Assembly (NCBI RefSeq): GCF_012911005.2
Contig: NZ_WTVS01000044.1
Location: forward strand, 1-48,862
From: Aromatoleum toluolicum
GTDB lineage: Bacteria > Pseudomonadota > Gammaproteobacteria > Burkholderiales > Rhodocyclaceae
DNA: 48,862 nt
Reading direction: 5' to 3'
Within the stretch, counting starts at the first letter, position 1. Each line of letters begins with the position of its first letter. Both the position numbers and the translations under genes were made by a program. Under the pieces are notes generated by a model that worked only from the letters and a program-made list of their open reading frames with translations, made no database searches and was not told the DNA's origin. This document shows positions 39,097 through 48,724 of the stretch, in pieces.

Positions 39097-39792
39097 TCAT
39101 CGCCCGCCCTGCCCCGCTGGATCCTCGCGCGAATCGTTGATCGCGCGCGCGATGCGCACCAGCATCGGCACGAGCGCTGGCGACTGCAGCAATTCCGGGC
39201 GCTCCTCGACAAGGGTTGCGAGGATGCTGCGCATGCCACGCACGAGCATGAAGGACGCCAGTTGCGTGTCCGCTTCGCCAACATCGTCGGCGTGCTGCTT
39301 GAGCAGAAGCTCCATGCTTCCGACGAGTTCGGCCGAGGTTCGCGAACCACGGCCCAGACCTTGTGCGCGGCCGAACTGCATGTGGCGGGCATAGCGCTGG
39401 TAGAAGTCCCGCCCCAACGAATACAGGCGTGTTTCGGTGCGCACCGTGTTGCGGAACAGCGCCTGCAGCATCTCGTCGAGCGACTTGCGGTGCAGGCGGA
39501 AGAGCTCCGGTGATGCCGCTTCGGACTCCTCATCCATGATGCGCTTGCTGATCTCGATCAGGATCGCTTCCTTGTTCGGGAAGTATTGATACACGGCGCC
39601 GACGGATACGCCGGCGCGCGCCGCGATCTTGCGCGTGGTGACCGCGTCGACGCCCTCGACCCGCAGGATCTCGCTCGCCGCTTCGAGGATGGTTTCGACC
39701 GTGAAACGCGCGCGCGCCTGGGACGGCGTCGCGCGCTCATGAGTGGCCTCGGTGCCCGCACGCTTTGCAGCCTGCCCCGTCCCCTTCCTCAT
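39097..39792 (-). CDS. TetR-family regulator divergent from the beta-oxidation operon
   Basis: A 231-residue TetR protein with HTH VETILEAASEILRVEGVDAVTTRKIAARAGVSVGAVYQYFPNKEAIL (about 31-76). The start ATG 39792 has GGGAG at 8 nt, better than the ATG five codons earlier. It is transcribed away from fadA (start 40073). The 280-nt gap holds a perfect 13-bp palindrome TGCACAAAGTGCA (39869-39881) and TTGTTCGG half-sites at 39851, 39917 and (inverted) 40056. It probably represses the downstream operon until an acyl-CoA binds. Confidence 0.84.
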   Translation of the reverse strand: MRKGTGQAAKRAGTEATHERATPSQARARFTVETILEAASEILRVEGVDAVTTRKIAARAGVSVGAVYQYFPNKEAILIEISKRIMDEESEAASPELFRLHRKSLDEMLQALFRNTVRTETRLYSLGRDFYQRYARHMQFGRAQGLGRGSRTSAELVGSMELLLKQHADDVGEADTQLASFMLVRGMRSILATLVEERPELLQSPALVPMLVRIARAINDSREDPAGQGGR

Positions 39793-39868
39793 TGCGCTCG
39801 CTCCCATGCGTAAGCCCGTTGCCGGCGCCCCATCAGATTATTTGCCCAAATTGTTCGGTTTTCTGCAT

Positions 39869-39881
39869 TGCACAAAGTGCA
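39869..39881. promoter_or_regulatory. Palindrome in tetR-fadA divergent region
   Basis: TGCAC-AAA-GTGCA is a perfect inverted repeat in the gap between divergent tetR and fadA genes, 77 nt from the tetR start. It is a candidate operator. A TATAGC -10 candidate for fadA lies at 39905-39910. No second copy was seen in the window. Confidence 0.4.
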
Positions 39882-40072
39882 TTTCAATACAGTGACTTGC
39901 GAAGTATAGCGAAGCATTGTTCGGGTTAGCGCTCAGATTTTGTTGCTCATCCCGTCCGTGGCCTAGGATTCCCCCGAACCTCCTGCCGTGACCACGCTCG
40001 TGTGTAACACGTGGCGATCGAAGCTGACGGCAGGCCGGCGTTTTCGACTCACGACCCGAACAAAGGATTGTC

Positions 40073-41281
40073 ATGACGGACGTCTTCATCTACGACCATG
40101 TGCGCACCCCCCGCGGCAAAGGCAAGGCCGACGGTGCGCTCGCCGAGATCACCCCCGTGCAGCTCGCAGCACAAATGCTGCAGGCAGTGCGCGACCGCAA
40201 TCAGCTGGACTCCACTCTGGTCGAGGACGTGTTCCTCGGTTGCGTGTGCCCGGTCGGCGAACAGGGCGGCAACATCGCTCGCGTTGCTGCCCTGGTCGCC
40301 GGCTTCGATCACGGCGTGCCCGGTGTACAGGTGAATCGCTACTGCGGTTCCGGCCTGGAGGCGGTGAACTTCGCAGCCGCCAAGGTTGCCAGCGGGCAGA
40401 TCGACATGGCGATCGGCGGAGGCGTCGAGAGCATGTCGCGCGTGCCGATGGGCAGCGATGGCGGTGCGATGGCGCTCGATCCGCAGGTGGCCTTCAAGAT
40501 GTATTTCACGATGCAGGGGGTGAGCGCCGACCTGCTGTCGACGCTGCACGGCTTCACCCGTGAGCAGTGCGATGCTTACGCGGTGGAGAGCCAGCGACGC
40601 GCCGCGCAGGCGTGGGCGAACGGCTGGTTTGCCCGCTCCGTGGTGCCGGTAAAGGATGTGCTCGGCCTGCCGGTGCTGGCGCAGGACGAAGCGATCCGCC
40701 CGGATACGACCGTCGAATCGCTCGCGGCGCTGAAGCCCTCCTTCCTGGAGATGGGCACGCAATACGGCTTCGATGGCGTCGCGCTGCTGAAGTACCCGCA
40801 GCTCGAAGCGATCAATCACATGCACCACGCTGGCAACAGCTCGGGCATCGTCGATGGCGCCGCGGCGGTGCTCGTCGGCAACCGGGACATCGGTGCGCGC
40901 ACGGGCCTCAAGCCGCGCGCGCGCATCCGGTCGGTGGCGACCGTCGGATCGGAGCCGACGCTGATGCTCGACGCGCCGAGCTTCGCCGCGCAGAAGGCGC
41001 TGAAGAAGGCCGGCATGAACGCCTCCGACATCGGCTTGTGGGAGCTGAACGAGGCCTTCTCGTCGGTCGTCCTGTGTCTGATGGAGCGCCTCGACGTGCC
41101 GCACGACCGCATCAACGTCAATGGCGGGGCGATCGCGATGGGACATCCGCTCGGCGCGACGGGCGCGATGATCCTCGGCACCCTCCTCGACGAGATGGAA
41201 CGCCGCCAGGTCGGCACCGGCCTCGTCACGCTGTGCGAAGCAGCCGGCATGGGCACGGCGACCGTCATCGAGCTCGTCTGA
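40073..41281 (+). CDS. fadA: Acetyl-CoA C-acyltransferase (FadA-type thiolase)
   Basis: A 402-residue thiolase with nucleophile C91 (VNRYCGSGLE), NEAFSSV, GGAIAMGHPLGATGA and the C-terminal CEAAGMG Cys. All catalytic residues are intact, unlike the aldolase-like protein at 11841. It releases acetyl- or propionyl-CoA from 3-ketoacyl-CoA. First gene of the operon, followed by fadB after 35 nt. Its distance from the FadA6 gene in motif detail (GYFTMQGVSADLL-type insert absent there) marks a separate paralog. Confidence 0.86.
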   Translation: MTDVFIYDHVRTPRGKGKADGALAEITPVQLAAQMLQAVRDRNQLDSTLVEDVFLGCVCPVGEQGGNIARVAALVAGFDHGVPGVQVNRYCGSGLEAVNFAAAKVASGQIDMAIGGGVESMSRVPMGSDGGAMALDPQVAFKMYFTMQGVSADLLSTLHGFTREQCDAYAVESQRRAAQAWANGWFARSVVPVKDVLGLPVLAQDEAIRPDTTVESLAALKPSFLEMGTQYGFDGVALLKYPQLEAINHMHHAGNSSGIVDGAAAVLVGNRDIGARTGLKPRARIRSVATVGSEPTLMLDAPSFAAQKALKKAGMNASDIGLWELNEAFSSVVLCLMERLDVPHDRINVNGGAIAMGHPLGATGAMILGTLLDEMERRQVGTGLVTLCEAAGMGTATVIELV

Positions 41282-41316
41282 GCGCCACCGGAACTATTCA
41301 AGGAATCGACCTGATC

Positions 41317-43497
41317 ATGACTGAAGTCATCCATATCGCGGTGGACGCCGACGGCATCGCCACCCTCCTCTTCGACCGCACGGACAGTGCCATGAACACG
41401 ATGGACATGAAGTTCATGGACGAGATGGAGGCGGCGGTCGAACGCCTCGTCAAGGACGACGCCATCAAGGGCGCGATCTTCACTTCCGGCAAACCCGTAT
41501 TCGCCGCGGGTGCCGATCTGAAGGGAATCGAGGCCTCGCTCGAAGCCCAGGACACGCCGGTAGCCGAGCGCCTGGCACGCAATGCCTCGTTGTCGAAGCT
41601 GCTGCGTCGCATGGAAACCTGCGGCAAGCCCGTCGCCTGCGCGATCAACGGCACCGCGCTGGGCGGCGGCACCGAGATCGCACTCGCCTGCCATTACCGC
41701 GTCGTCGCCGACAGCAAAGGCATCCAGCTTGGCCTGCCCGAGGTCCAGGTGGGGCTGCTGCCCGGCGGCGGGGGCACCCAGCGCGTGTCGCGCCTCGTCG
41801 GCATCCAGGCCGCCGTGCCGGTGCTCATGGAAGGCCAGGCCTTGAGCGCGGAGAAGGCGCTCAAGATGGGGCTGGTGCACAAGGTGGTGCCGGCCGACCA
41901 ACTGCAGGCCGAAGCCCGTCGCTGGCTGGTCGAGGAAGGCGACCCCGTGCAGCCGTGGGACAAGAAGGGCTTCAAGGTGCCGGGCGGCGCCGGCCCGATG
42001 ACGCCGGCGATCGCACAGATGCTCGTCGTCAGCAATGCGATGCTGCAGGCCAAGACTTATCACAATCTGCCCGCGCCGAAGGCCATCCTGTCGTGCCTGT
42101 ACGAGGGCCCGCAGCTGCCCATGGACAAGGCGCTTGAGGTCGAGGCCAAGTACTTCACGCTGCTGCAGCTCGACCCCGTGTCGCGCAACATGATCCGCAC
42201 CCTGTTCATCAACAAGGGCAAGGCGGACAAGCTGATGCACCGCCCGGAAGGCGTCCCGAAGACCACCTTCCGCAAGATCGGCGTGGTCGGTGCGGGGCTC
42301 ATGGGGGCGGGCATCGCCTACCATTGCGCCAAGCTCGGCATCGAGACGGTGCTCGTCGACCGCGACCAGGCCGGCGCCGACAAGGGCAAGGCTTATTCCG
42401 TGAAGCGCCTCGAAAAGGATATCGCCAAGGGGCGCATGACGCAGGAGAAGGCCGACGCGATCCTCGCGCGCATCCATCCAACCACCGATTACACCGGCCT
42501 TGCCGACGTCGATCTGGTCGTCGAGGCGGTGTTCGAGGATCGCGCGATCAAGGCCGATGTGACGCACAAACTGGAAGCGGTGCTGCCCAAGGATGCAGTG
42601 ATCGCGTCGAACACCTCGGGCCTGCCGATCACCGAACTTGCTGAGGCCGGCGAGCGGCCGCAGGACTTCATCGGCATGCACTTCTTCTCGCCGGTCGAAC
42701 GCATGCCCCTCGTCGAGATCATCCGCGGCCGCAAGACTTCGCCAGAAACGCTCGCGCGCGCCCTGGATCTGGTGCAGGCGATGAAGAAGACCCCCATCGT
42801 CGTGAACGACGGGCCGGGCTTCTTCACCAGCCGCTTCATCGGCGCCTACGTCAATGAGAGCCTCGCGATGGTCACCGAGGGGGTAAATCCTGCGCTGATC
42901 GAGAACGCCGCGAAGATGGCCGGCATCCCGGTCGGGCCGCTCACGGTGTCCGACGAGATCGGGCTCGACACTGCCTACCATGCGAGCCAGCAGCGCAAGA
43001 AGGACGAAGGCGCAGCGTTCAAGGAGACGCCGACGTTCCGCCTCGTCGAGAAGCTGGTCGGCGAACTGGGGCGCCACGGGCGCAAGAACGGCAAGGGCTT
43101 CTTCGACTATGCCGCCGACGGCAGCAAGCGCCTGTGGAAGGGGCTGGCCGAGCTATTCCCGCTGCTCGCCGAGCAGCCGACGGTCGAGGAGGTCAAGGCG
43201 CGCATGCTCTACGCACAACTCGTCGATGCCGCCAAGGCGATGGCCGACGGCATCGTGATCGACCCGGCCGACGGTGATGTCGGGGCAATCCTCGGCGTCG
43301 GCTTCCCGGCCTACCTCGGTGGCCCGTTCTCGATGATGGACACCATCGGCATCGAACGTGTGGTCAGCGAATGCGACCGCCTCGCGGCGTGCTACGGCAA
43401 TCAGTACGCCGCCCCGCAACTGCTGCGCGACATGGCCGCGGAAGGTCAGACCTTCTACGGCGCGCGGCGGGTCACCCCGCCCGCGGCGGCGCGCTGA
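41317..43497 (+). CDS. fadB: FadB-type bifunctional enoyl-CoA hydratase/3-hydroxyacyl-CoA dehydrogenase
   Basis: A 726-residue fusion. The N-terminal crotonase domain (about 1-190) has VFAAGADLKG and both catalytic Glu (GGGTEIALAC, LGLPEVQVG). The dehydrogenase part begins near 310 with the NAD motif GVVGAGLMGAGIA. It contains IASNTSGLPITEL, HFFSPVERMPLVEI with the catalytic His, and a repeated C-terminal domain ending ILGVGFPAYLGGPF. It performs hydration and NAD-dependent oxidation in one polypeptide. Normal length for FadB/FadJ. Confidence 0.9.
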   Translation: MTEVIHIAVDADGIATLLFDRTDSAMNTMDMKFMDEMEAAVERLVKDDAIKGAIFTSGKPVFAAGADLKGIEASLEAQDTPVAERLARNASLSKLLRRMETCGKPVACAINGTALGGGTEIALACHYRVVADSKGIQLGLPEVQVGLLPGGGGTQRVSRLVGIQAAVPVLMEGQALSAEKALKMGLVHKVVPADQLQAEARRWLVEEGDPVQPWDKKGFKVPGGAGPMTPAIAQMLVVSNAMLQAKTYHNLPAPKAILSCLYEGPQLPMDKALEVEAKYFTLLQLDPVSRNMIRTLFINKGKADKLMHRPEGVPKTTFRKIGVVGAGLMGAGIAYHCAKLGIETVLVDRDQAGADKGKAYSVKRLEKDIAKGRMTQEKADAILARIHPTTDYTGLADVDLVVEAVFEDRAIKADVTHKLEAVLPKDAVIASNTSGLPITELAEAGERPQDFIGMHFFSPVERMPLVEIIRGRKTSPETLARALDLVQAMKKTPIVVNDGPGFFTSRFIGAYVNESLAMVTEGVNPALIENAAKMAGIPVGPLTVSDEIGLDTAYHASQQRKKDEGAAFKETPTFRLVEKLVGELGRHGRKNGKGFFDYAADGSKRLWKGLAELFPLLAEQPTVEEVKARMLYAQLVDAAKAMADGIVIDPADGDVGAILGVGFPAYLGGPFSMMDTIGIERVVSECDRLAACYGNQYAAPQLLRDMAAEGQTFYGARRVTPPAAAR

Positions 43498-43537
43498 CGG
43501 ACGCCCACCTGCACGCCCCCATAGTGAGGAGCACAAC

Positions 43538-44626
43538 GTGAATTTCGATTTTTCCGACGACCAGCGCCTCCTGCAGGAAGCGGTACGCACCATGCTCGCC
43601 GAGAACAGCACCTCGCAAGCGGTACGCGAAGTCCTCGAAGGGCGGGCGACCCACTCGACCAAGGTCTGGCAGAACCTCATCCACATGGGCGCCGCCGCCG
43701 CGGCGATTCCCGAGGTCTACGGCGGCGCCGGCCTCGGCTATCTGGAACTGTGCCTGGTGGCGGAGGAAGCCGGACGCCACCTCGCCGCCGTGCCGCTGTC
43801 GTCCAGCATCTACCGGGCCGCCGAGGCCTTATTGCGTGCGGGCAGCGAAGCGCAGAAGCGGCGCTGGCTGCCAGGAATCACACAGGGCGAAGTCATCGCG
43901 ACTGCGGCCTTCACGAGCACCGAGCGCTACCGCGCACCGAGCCCGCTCAATTTCGACGGCCAGCGTCTCCACGGCACCAGCCCGATCCTGGCGGACGGTG
44001 CCATTGCTCAGATCGCAGTGCTGCAGGTCGGCAACGATCTCGTCGTGGTCGACCTCAACGGCCAGGGCGTGCGCCGCACGGCGCTGCCGACCATTGACCC
44101 GACGCGCCCGCTGGCGCAGATCGAGTTTTCCGGAACGCCGGCCGAAAGGCTGGAGACTGCCGAGGGCGCGGCCGTCGCTGCGCGCGTGCTCGACGCGGCG
44201 GCCGTTCTGCTCGCCTTCGAGCAGGTCGGCGGCGCCGCGCGGATTCTGGAACTCGCGCGCGACTACTCGCTCGAGCGCAAGGCCTTCGGCCGCCAGATCG
44301 GGAGCTTCCAGGCCCTCAAGCACAAGATGGCGGATATCTTCACACGCATCGAGCTAGCCCGGGTGCATGCCTACTACGGCGCGTGGGCCCTCTCGTCAGA
44401 CGCGCCGGAGCTGCCCAGGGCGGCGGCCGCAGCCCGCGTCGCGGCCACCCGCGCTTTCCTTCTGGCGGCGGAGGAAGGCATCGAACTGCACGGCGGAATC
44501 GGCTTCACCTGGGAAATGGACTGCCACCTCTACTACCGCCGCGCGCGCCACCTCGCGCAACTGATCGGCAGCGAACACGCTTGGCGCGCCCGCCTCGCCG
44601 ACGAACTGATCAAGGAGGCCGCGTAA
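43538..44626 (+). CDS. Acyl-CoA dehydrogenase, small-subunit type
   Basis: A 362-residue acyl-CoA dehydrogenase. The start is GTG at 43538 with AGGAG about 7 nt upstream. It resembles the product of 1251-2309: MNFDFSDDQRLLQEAV, RKAFGRQIGSFQALKHKMADIF, GGIGFTWEMDCHLYYRRA, and no canonical GTxxIQR tail. The next gene (44642) is a larger dehydrogenase, so the two probably form an alpha2beta2 enzyme like FadE26-FadE27 or FadE28-FadE29, which desaturate steroid side-chain CoA esters. Confidence 0.82.
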   Translation: MNFDFSDDQRLLQEAVRTMLAENSTSQAVREVLEGRATHSTKVWQNLIHMGAAAAAIPEVYGGAGLGYLELCLVAEEAGRHLAAVPLSSSIYRAAEALLRAGSEAQKRRWLPGITQGEVIATAAFTSTERYRAPSPLNFDGQRLHGTSPILADGAIAQIAVLQVGNDLVVVDLNGQGVRRTALPTIDPTRPLAQIEFSGTPAERLETAEGAAVAARVLDAAAVLLAFEQVGGAARILELARDYSLERKAFGRQIGSFQALKHKMADIFTRIELARVHAYYGAWALSSDAPELPRAAAAARVAATRAFLLAAEEGIELHGGIGFTWEMDCHLYYRRARHLAQLIGSEHAWRARLADELIKEAA

Positions 44627-44641
44627 GCGGAGGACCGACAC

Positions 44642-45871
44642 ATGGACTTCAACGATTCCCCCGACGAAGCCGCTTTCCGCGCGGAAGTGCGCAACTGGCT
44701 GTCTGCGAACGGGCAACGCCGCACGCGCCCCGATGAAGCGTTTGGCGAAGGTCTCGACGAGGCCGCGAAGCTCGCCCTCGCCAAGGCCTGGCAGGCGAAG
44801 AAGGCTGCGGCCGGCTATGCCGCGATCACCTGGCCGCGCGAAGCCGGTGGCATGGGCGGCACGGCGATGCAGCAGGTGATCTACCAGCAGGAGGAAGCCG
44901 CCTACCTCGTGCCACAGATGATCTTCGAGGTCAGCATCGGCATGGGCCTGCCTACCGTCATGCGCTGGGCCGCCCCCGAACTGAAGGCGCGCTTCTTGCG
45001 CCCGGGCCTCGCGGGCGAGGAGATCTGGTGCCAGCTCTTCTCCGAGCCCGGCGCGGGATCGGACACCGGCGCGGTGCGCACGCGCGCGATGCGCGACGGC
45101 GACGAATGGGTCATCAATGGCCAGAAGGTGTGGACCTCGTCGGCGCATTTCGGCGACTTCGGCATCCTCCTCGCGCGCACCGACCGGGACAAGCCCAAGC
45201 AGGACGGGCTCACGATGTTCATCGTCGACCTCAAGGCCCCGGGCGTCGAGATCCGCCCGATCCACCAGATGTCCGGCGACTCGGAATTCAACGAGGTGTT
45301 CTTCACCGACGTGCGGATCCCCGATCAATACCGCCTCGGCCCGGAGGGCGGCGGCTGGAAGGTGATGCTGAGCACGCTGATGCAGGAACGCCTGTCGGTC
45401 GGCGGCAACCTTCCGACCGACCTGCACCGGCAGCTTATCGAGCTCGCCCGGATCTGCGTCTGGGACGAGCGTCCGGCGATCGAGGACGCGCGGGTACGCG
45501 CGCGCATTGCCGACGCCTACCTCGACCAGCAGGGCGTGTCGCTGATCATCTCACGCGGCCTTACCGCCTTGTCGAAGGGCAAGACGCCCGGCCCCGAGAT
45601 GTCCATCACCAAGCTTGTCGCCGCCAAGGCGATGCAGGAGATCTCGTCCTTCGCAATGGAACTTGCCGGTCCGGAAGGGCTGCTCGCTTCGGAAGTGCTC
45701 GGTGGCAATTGGCGCTACCTGCAGCGCCTGTGGCTGGGCTCGCCGGGCGCGCGCATCGCGGGCGGCACCGACGAGGTCCTGCGCAACGTCATCGCCGAAC
45801 GCGTGTTAGGCCTGCCGGGCGAGATTCGCACGGACCGCAACGTGCCGTTCCGCGAACTCGATCGCACCTGA
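44642..45871 (+). CDS. Acyl-CoA dehydrogenase, large catalytic-type subunit
   Basis: A 409-residue acyl-CoA dehydrogenase with LFSEPGAGSDTG and INGQKVWTSSAH flavin motifs. The medium-chain-type Glu is missing (IAGGTDEVLRN), but E249 (LMQERLSVGG) sits at the isovaleryl/long-chain catalytic position, as in the large subunit of the ipd operon. GGAGG is 8 nt before the ATG. Expected partner is the 43538 product; the substrate is probably a branched or steroid side-chain acyl-CoA. Confidence 0.84.
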   Translation: MDFNDSPDEAAFRAEVRNWLSANGQRRTRPDEAFGEGLDEAAKLALAKAWQAKKAAAGYAAITWPREAGGMGGTAMQQVIYQQEEAAYLVPQMIFEVSIGMGLPTVMRWAAPELKARFLRPGLAGEEIWCQLFSEPGAGSDTGAVRTRAMRDGDEWVINGQKVWTSSAHFGDFGILLARTDRDKPKQDGLTMFIVDLKAPGVEIRPIHQMSGDSEFNEVFFTDVRIPDQYRLGPEGGGWKVMLSTLMQERLSVGGNLPTDLHRQLIELARICVWDERPAIEDARVRARIADAYLDQQGVSLIISRGLTALSKGKTPGPEMSITKLVAAKAMQEISSFAMELAGPEGLLASEVLGGNWRYLQRLWLGSPGARIAGGTDEVLRNVIAERVLGLPGEIRTDRNVPFRELDRT

Positions 45872-45890
45872 GACGGAAGAGGACGCCCCC

Positions 45891-47069
45891 ATGACGACGA
45901 AACCCCTCAGCGGCATCAAGGTACTCGATTTCACCCAGCTCCTGCCCGGCCCGATGTGCACGCTGCATCTGGCGGACATGGGCGCCGAAGTGATCAAGGT
46001 CGAACCGCCCGGCGCGGGCGAAGCGGCGCGCGGCCCGCAGGGCACGCCCATTTCGCACTTCTTCCTCGCGGTGAATCGCAACAAGCGCTCGCTCGCCATC
46101 GACCTGAGGGCGCCGGGCGGGCGCGAAGTGATCCTGGCGCTGGTGCGTGACGCGGACATCCTCGTCGAAGGCTTCCGCCCCGGCGTGATGGCACGGCTCG
46201 GCCTCGGCTACGACGCCCTTCATGCCATCAACCCGCGGCTCGTTTACTGCGCGATCAGCGGCTACGGACAGGACGGCCCGCTCGCCGCCCTGGGTGGCCA
46301 CGACATCAACTACCAGAGCTACGCGGGCATCCTTGAACAAAGCGCTCCCGCAACTGCCAGCCCCCATCCGGGCAACTTCCCCATCGCGGATCTCGCCGGC
46401 GGCGCGCTGTCCGCCGCGATGGCGATTCTCGCCGCGCTGTTCGATGCGCAGCGCAACGGTGAAGGGCGCTTCATCGACGTATCGATGACCGATTGCGCGA
46501 TGGCGCTCAACGTTCAGCCCCTCGCCGGCCTCCACACGTACCAGCGTGCGATCCCGGCCGGACACGACACGCTGAGCGGCGCCCTGCCCTGCTATGGGAC
46601 GTACGAAACGGCGGATGGCCGGCATCTCGCGGTTGGCGCCCTGGAGCCGAAGTTCTGGCAAAACTTCTGCCAGGCCGCGGGCTGCCCGGAGCTCATCAAG
46701 AGCGGCTGGGCTTCCGGCAAGGCCGGCCCCGCCGTCAAGGCTCAGGTCGCGGCAATCATCAAGCGCCGCACGCTCGCCGAGTGGATGGCCGCCTTCAACG
46801 GGGTTGATGCCTGTGTCAGCCCCGTGCTACGCATTGACGAGGTGCTGGCCCACCCGCATACGCAGGCACGCGGGATGACCGTGGACACCCCGCTGCCCGA
46901 CGGCGGCAGCGCGCCCTACTTCGCCTTCCCCGTGAAGATGAGCAATTACCGCTTCAGCCTCGACCGCCAACCGCCTGCGGTGGGTGAGCACAACGAAGAA
47001 ATCCTGCGCGAGCTCTGCTGGGCCAACGAGGCCATCGAGCGACTCAAGGCCGACGGCGCGATCTCCTGA
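45891..47069 (+). CDS. Alpha-methylacyl-CoA racemase (CaiB/BaiF family)
   Basis: A 392-residue family III CoA-transferase-fold protein. Its residues fit the racemase rather than the transferase subgroup: H137 in GGHDINY, D167 in IADLAGG, and E252 in GALEPKF, the acid/base set known from AMACR/MCR. It interconverts 2R and 2S methylacyl-CoA so that the acyl-CoA dehydrogenase can act. This is needed for C27 sterol, pristanic or other methyl-branched chains. Between the dehydrogenase pair and a CoA ligase in the operon. Confidence 0.84.
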   Translation: MTTKPLSGIKVLDFTQLLPGPMCTLHLADMGAEVIKVEPPGAGEAARGPQGTPISHFFLAVNRNKRSLAIDLRAPGGREVILALVRDADILVEGFRPGVMARLGLGYDALHAINPRLVYCAISGYGQDGPLAALGGHDINYQSYAGILEQSAPATASPHPGNFPIADLAGGALSAAMAILAALFDAQRNGEGRFIDVSMTDCAMALNVQPLAGLHTYQRAIPAGHDTLSGALPCYGTYETADGRHLAVGALEPKFWQNFCQAAGCPELIKSGWASGKAGPAVKAQVAAIIKRRTLAEWMAAFNGVDACVSPVLRIDEVLAHPHTQARGMTVDTPLPDGGSAPYFAFPVKMSNYRFSLDRQPPAVGEHNEEILRELCWANEAIERLKADGAIS

Positions 47070-47101
47070 TCGGCCGCAACAACGATTACATCGGAGACAT
47101 C

Positions 47102-48709
47102 ATGACCCCTCGCAGCTTCAGCCTGGCCGATCTCTTTGCAATCACGGCTGAAACCGTCCCCGAGCGCGATGCGCTCGTGATCGGCGACAGGCGCCACTCC
47201 TACGGCCAGATGGCCCAGCGCGTCGAGCGGCTCGCCGCCTGGCTGCACGGACAGGGGATCGGCCCGGGCGACGTGGTGGGCCTGCAGATGTACAACTCGG
47301 CCGAGTACCTCGAGGCCTTCCTCGCCGCCTGCCGAGTACGCGCCATCCCTGCCAACATCAATTACCGCTATGTCGCAGACGAGCTGCGCTACCTTTACGA
47401 CAACGCCGGTCTGAAGGCGCTGTTCTACAGCGCCGACCTCGAAGCGGCCGTTACCGAAGCCCTCGATGCCGCACCCGAGCTGCGCGTGAAGGTACGCACC
47501 GGAGGCGGCACGCCCGCCCTTGCCGGCGCGACCTCCTACGACGTGGCCCTGACTGGCGACCCTGCAGTGCTGCATGCGGTGCACTGCCGTGACGACGACA
47601 TTTCCCTCCTCTACACCGGCGGCACCACCGGCAAGCCGAAGGGCGTGATGTGGCCGCACAAGGACCTCTTCTTCGGGAGCCTCGGCGGCGGTGCCTCATA
47701 CGTCCCGGCCGAGGGGCCGATCGCCACACCGGAGCAGCTCCCCGACCGCATCCGCAAGGCCGCACCGATGCGCTTCATGCCCGTGGCCCCCCTCATGCAC
47801 GGCGCGGCGCATTGGGCAACGATGGTGTCGCTGTTTGCTGGTCACACGGTGGTACTCAACGATCAGCATCATTTCAACGCCGAGCACATCCTCGATCTCA
47901 TCATCCGCGAACGGGTCAATGGCCTCACCATCGTTGGCGACGCCATGGCGCTGCCGCTGCTCGACGCGCTCAACGCCCACCCGAACCGTTGGGATCTGTC
48001 TGCCCTCTTCGTGTTCGGTAACGGTGGCGCCGTACTTTCCGATCACATCAAGGAAGGCCTGAAGGCCTACCTGCCCCCCAACGTCTACTTCAGCAACGGG
48101 ATGGGCTCGTCGGAAAGCGGGCAGCTCGGACTGGGCAGCAAACCCGCTGACGGCGGCATGATCCGGATCGCCGCGCGCCCCGATCTGGCCGTCGTGGTCG
48201 ACGGCAACCGCCTTGCCGCCCCCGGCGAGCCGGGCATCCTCGCGCGTAGCGGCTACCTGCCGCTCGGCTATTACCGCGATCCGCAGAAGACTGCGCAGAC
48301 CTTCGTCACCCTGGATGGCAAGCGCTATGTTCTCACCGGCGATGCCGCGAAGCTCGCCGATGACGGCGCAATCATCATCTACGGGCGTGGCTCCAACTGC
48401 ATCAATACCGGCGGCGAAAAGGTCTTCCCGGAAGAGGTCGAGGAAGTGCTGCGCATGAGCCCGGATGTGCTCGATGCCCTCGTCGTCGGCCTTCCCGACC
48501 CGCGCTGGGGCCAGAAGGTCGTCGCGGTCGTCGCACCCCGTCCCGGCCTGTGTCTGGATCCGCAGCAGTTGCGGGCGCTGTGCCAGCAGCACATCGCCAA
48601 TTACAAGATCCCGAAGGACATCGTCCTCGTGCCGGAGGTGAAACGCTCTGCCGCCGGCAAGGCGAACTATCCCTGGGCACGCGAAGTCGCGATCGGCGCC
48701 TTGCAATGA
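47102..48709 (+). CDS. FadD19-like acyl-CoA synthetase
   Basis: A 535-residue AMP-forming ligase with LLYTGGTTGKPKGVMWPHKDL, SNGMGSSESGQLG, TGDAAKLADDGAIIIYGRGSNCINTGGEKVFPEEVEE and the C-terminal lysine in AAGKANYPWAR. The TGGTTGxPKGVMW form and the N-terminal LADLFAITAETVPERDAL are typical of the FadD19/FadD17 steroid-side-chain ligases, though FadD3-like or fatty-acid roles remain possible. GGAG precedes the ATG. It would feed CoA esters to the racemase and dehydrogenases encoded upstream. Confidence 0.82.
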   Translation: MTPRSFSLADLFAITAETVPERDALVIGDRRHSYGQMAQRVERLAAWLHGQGIGPGDVVGLQMYNSAEYLEAFLAACRVRAIPANINYRYVADELRYLYDNAGLKALFYSADLEAAVTEALDAAPELRVKVRTGGGTPALAGATSYDVALTGDPAVLHAVHCRDDDISLLYTGGTTGKPKGVMWPHKDLFFGSLGGGASYVPAEGPIATPEQLPDRIRKAAPMRFMPVAPLMHGAAHWATMVSLFAGHTVVLNDQHHFNAEHILDLIIRERVNGLTIVGDAMALPLLDALNAHPNRWDLSALFVFGNGGAVLSDHIKEGLKAYLPPNVYFSNGMGSSESGQLGLGSKPADGGMIRIAARPDLAVVVDGNRLAAPGEPGILARSGYLPLGYYRDPQKTAQTFVTLDGKRYVLTGDAAKLADDGAIIIYGRGSNCINTGGEKVFPEEVEEVLRMSPDVLDALVVGLPDPRWGQKVVAVVAPRPGLCLDPQQLRALCQQHIANYKIPKDIVLVPEVKRSAAGKANYPWAREVAIGALQ

Positions 48710-48724
48710 GCCCGGAGAGCGCCC

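Noticed and set aside
39850-40063. Three TTGTTCGG half-sites in the tetR-fadA gap as a definite operator
   Set aside because: Spacing is irregular (66 and about 139 nt) and there is no paired inverted half; noted only as a possibility beside the TGCAC palindrome.
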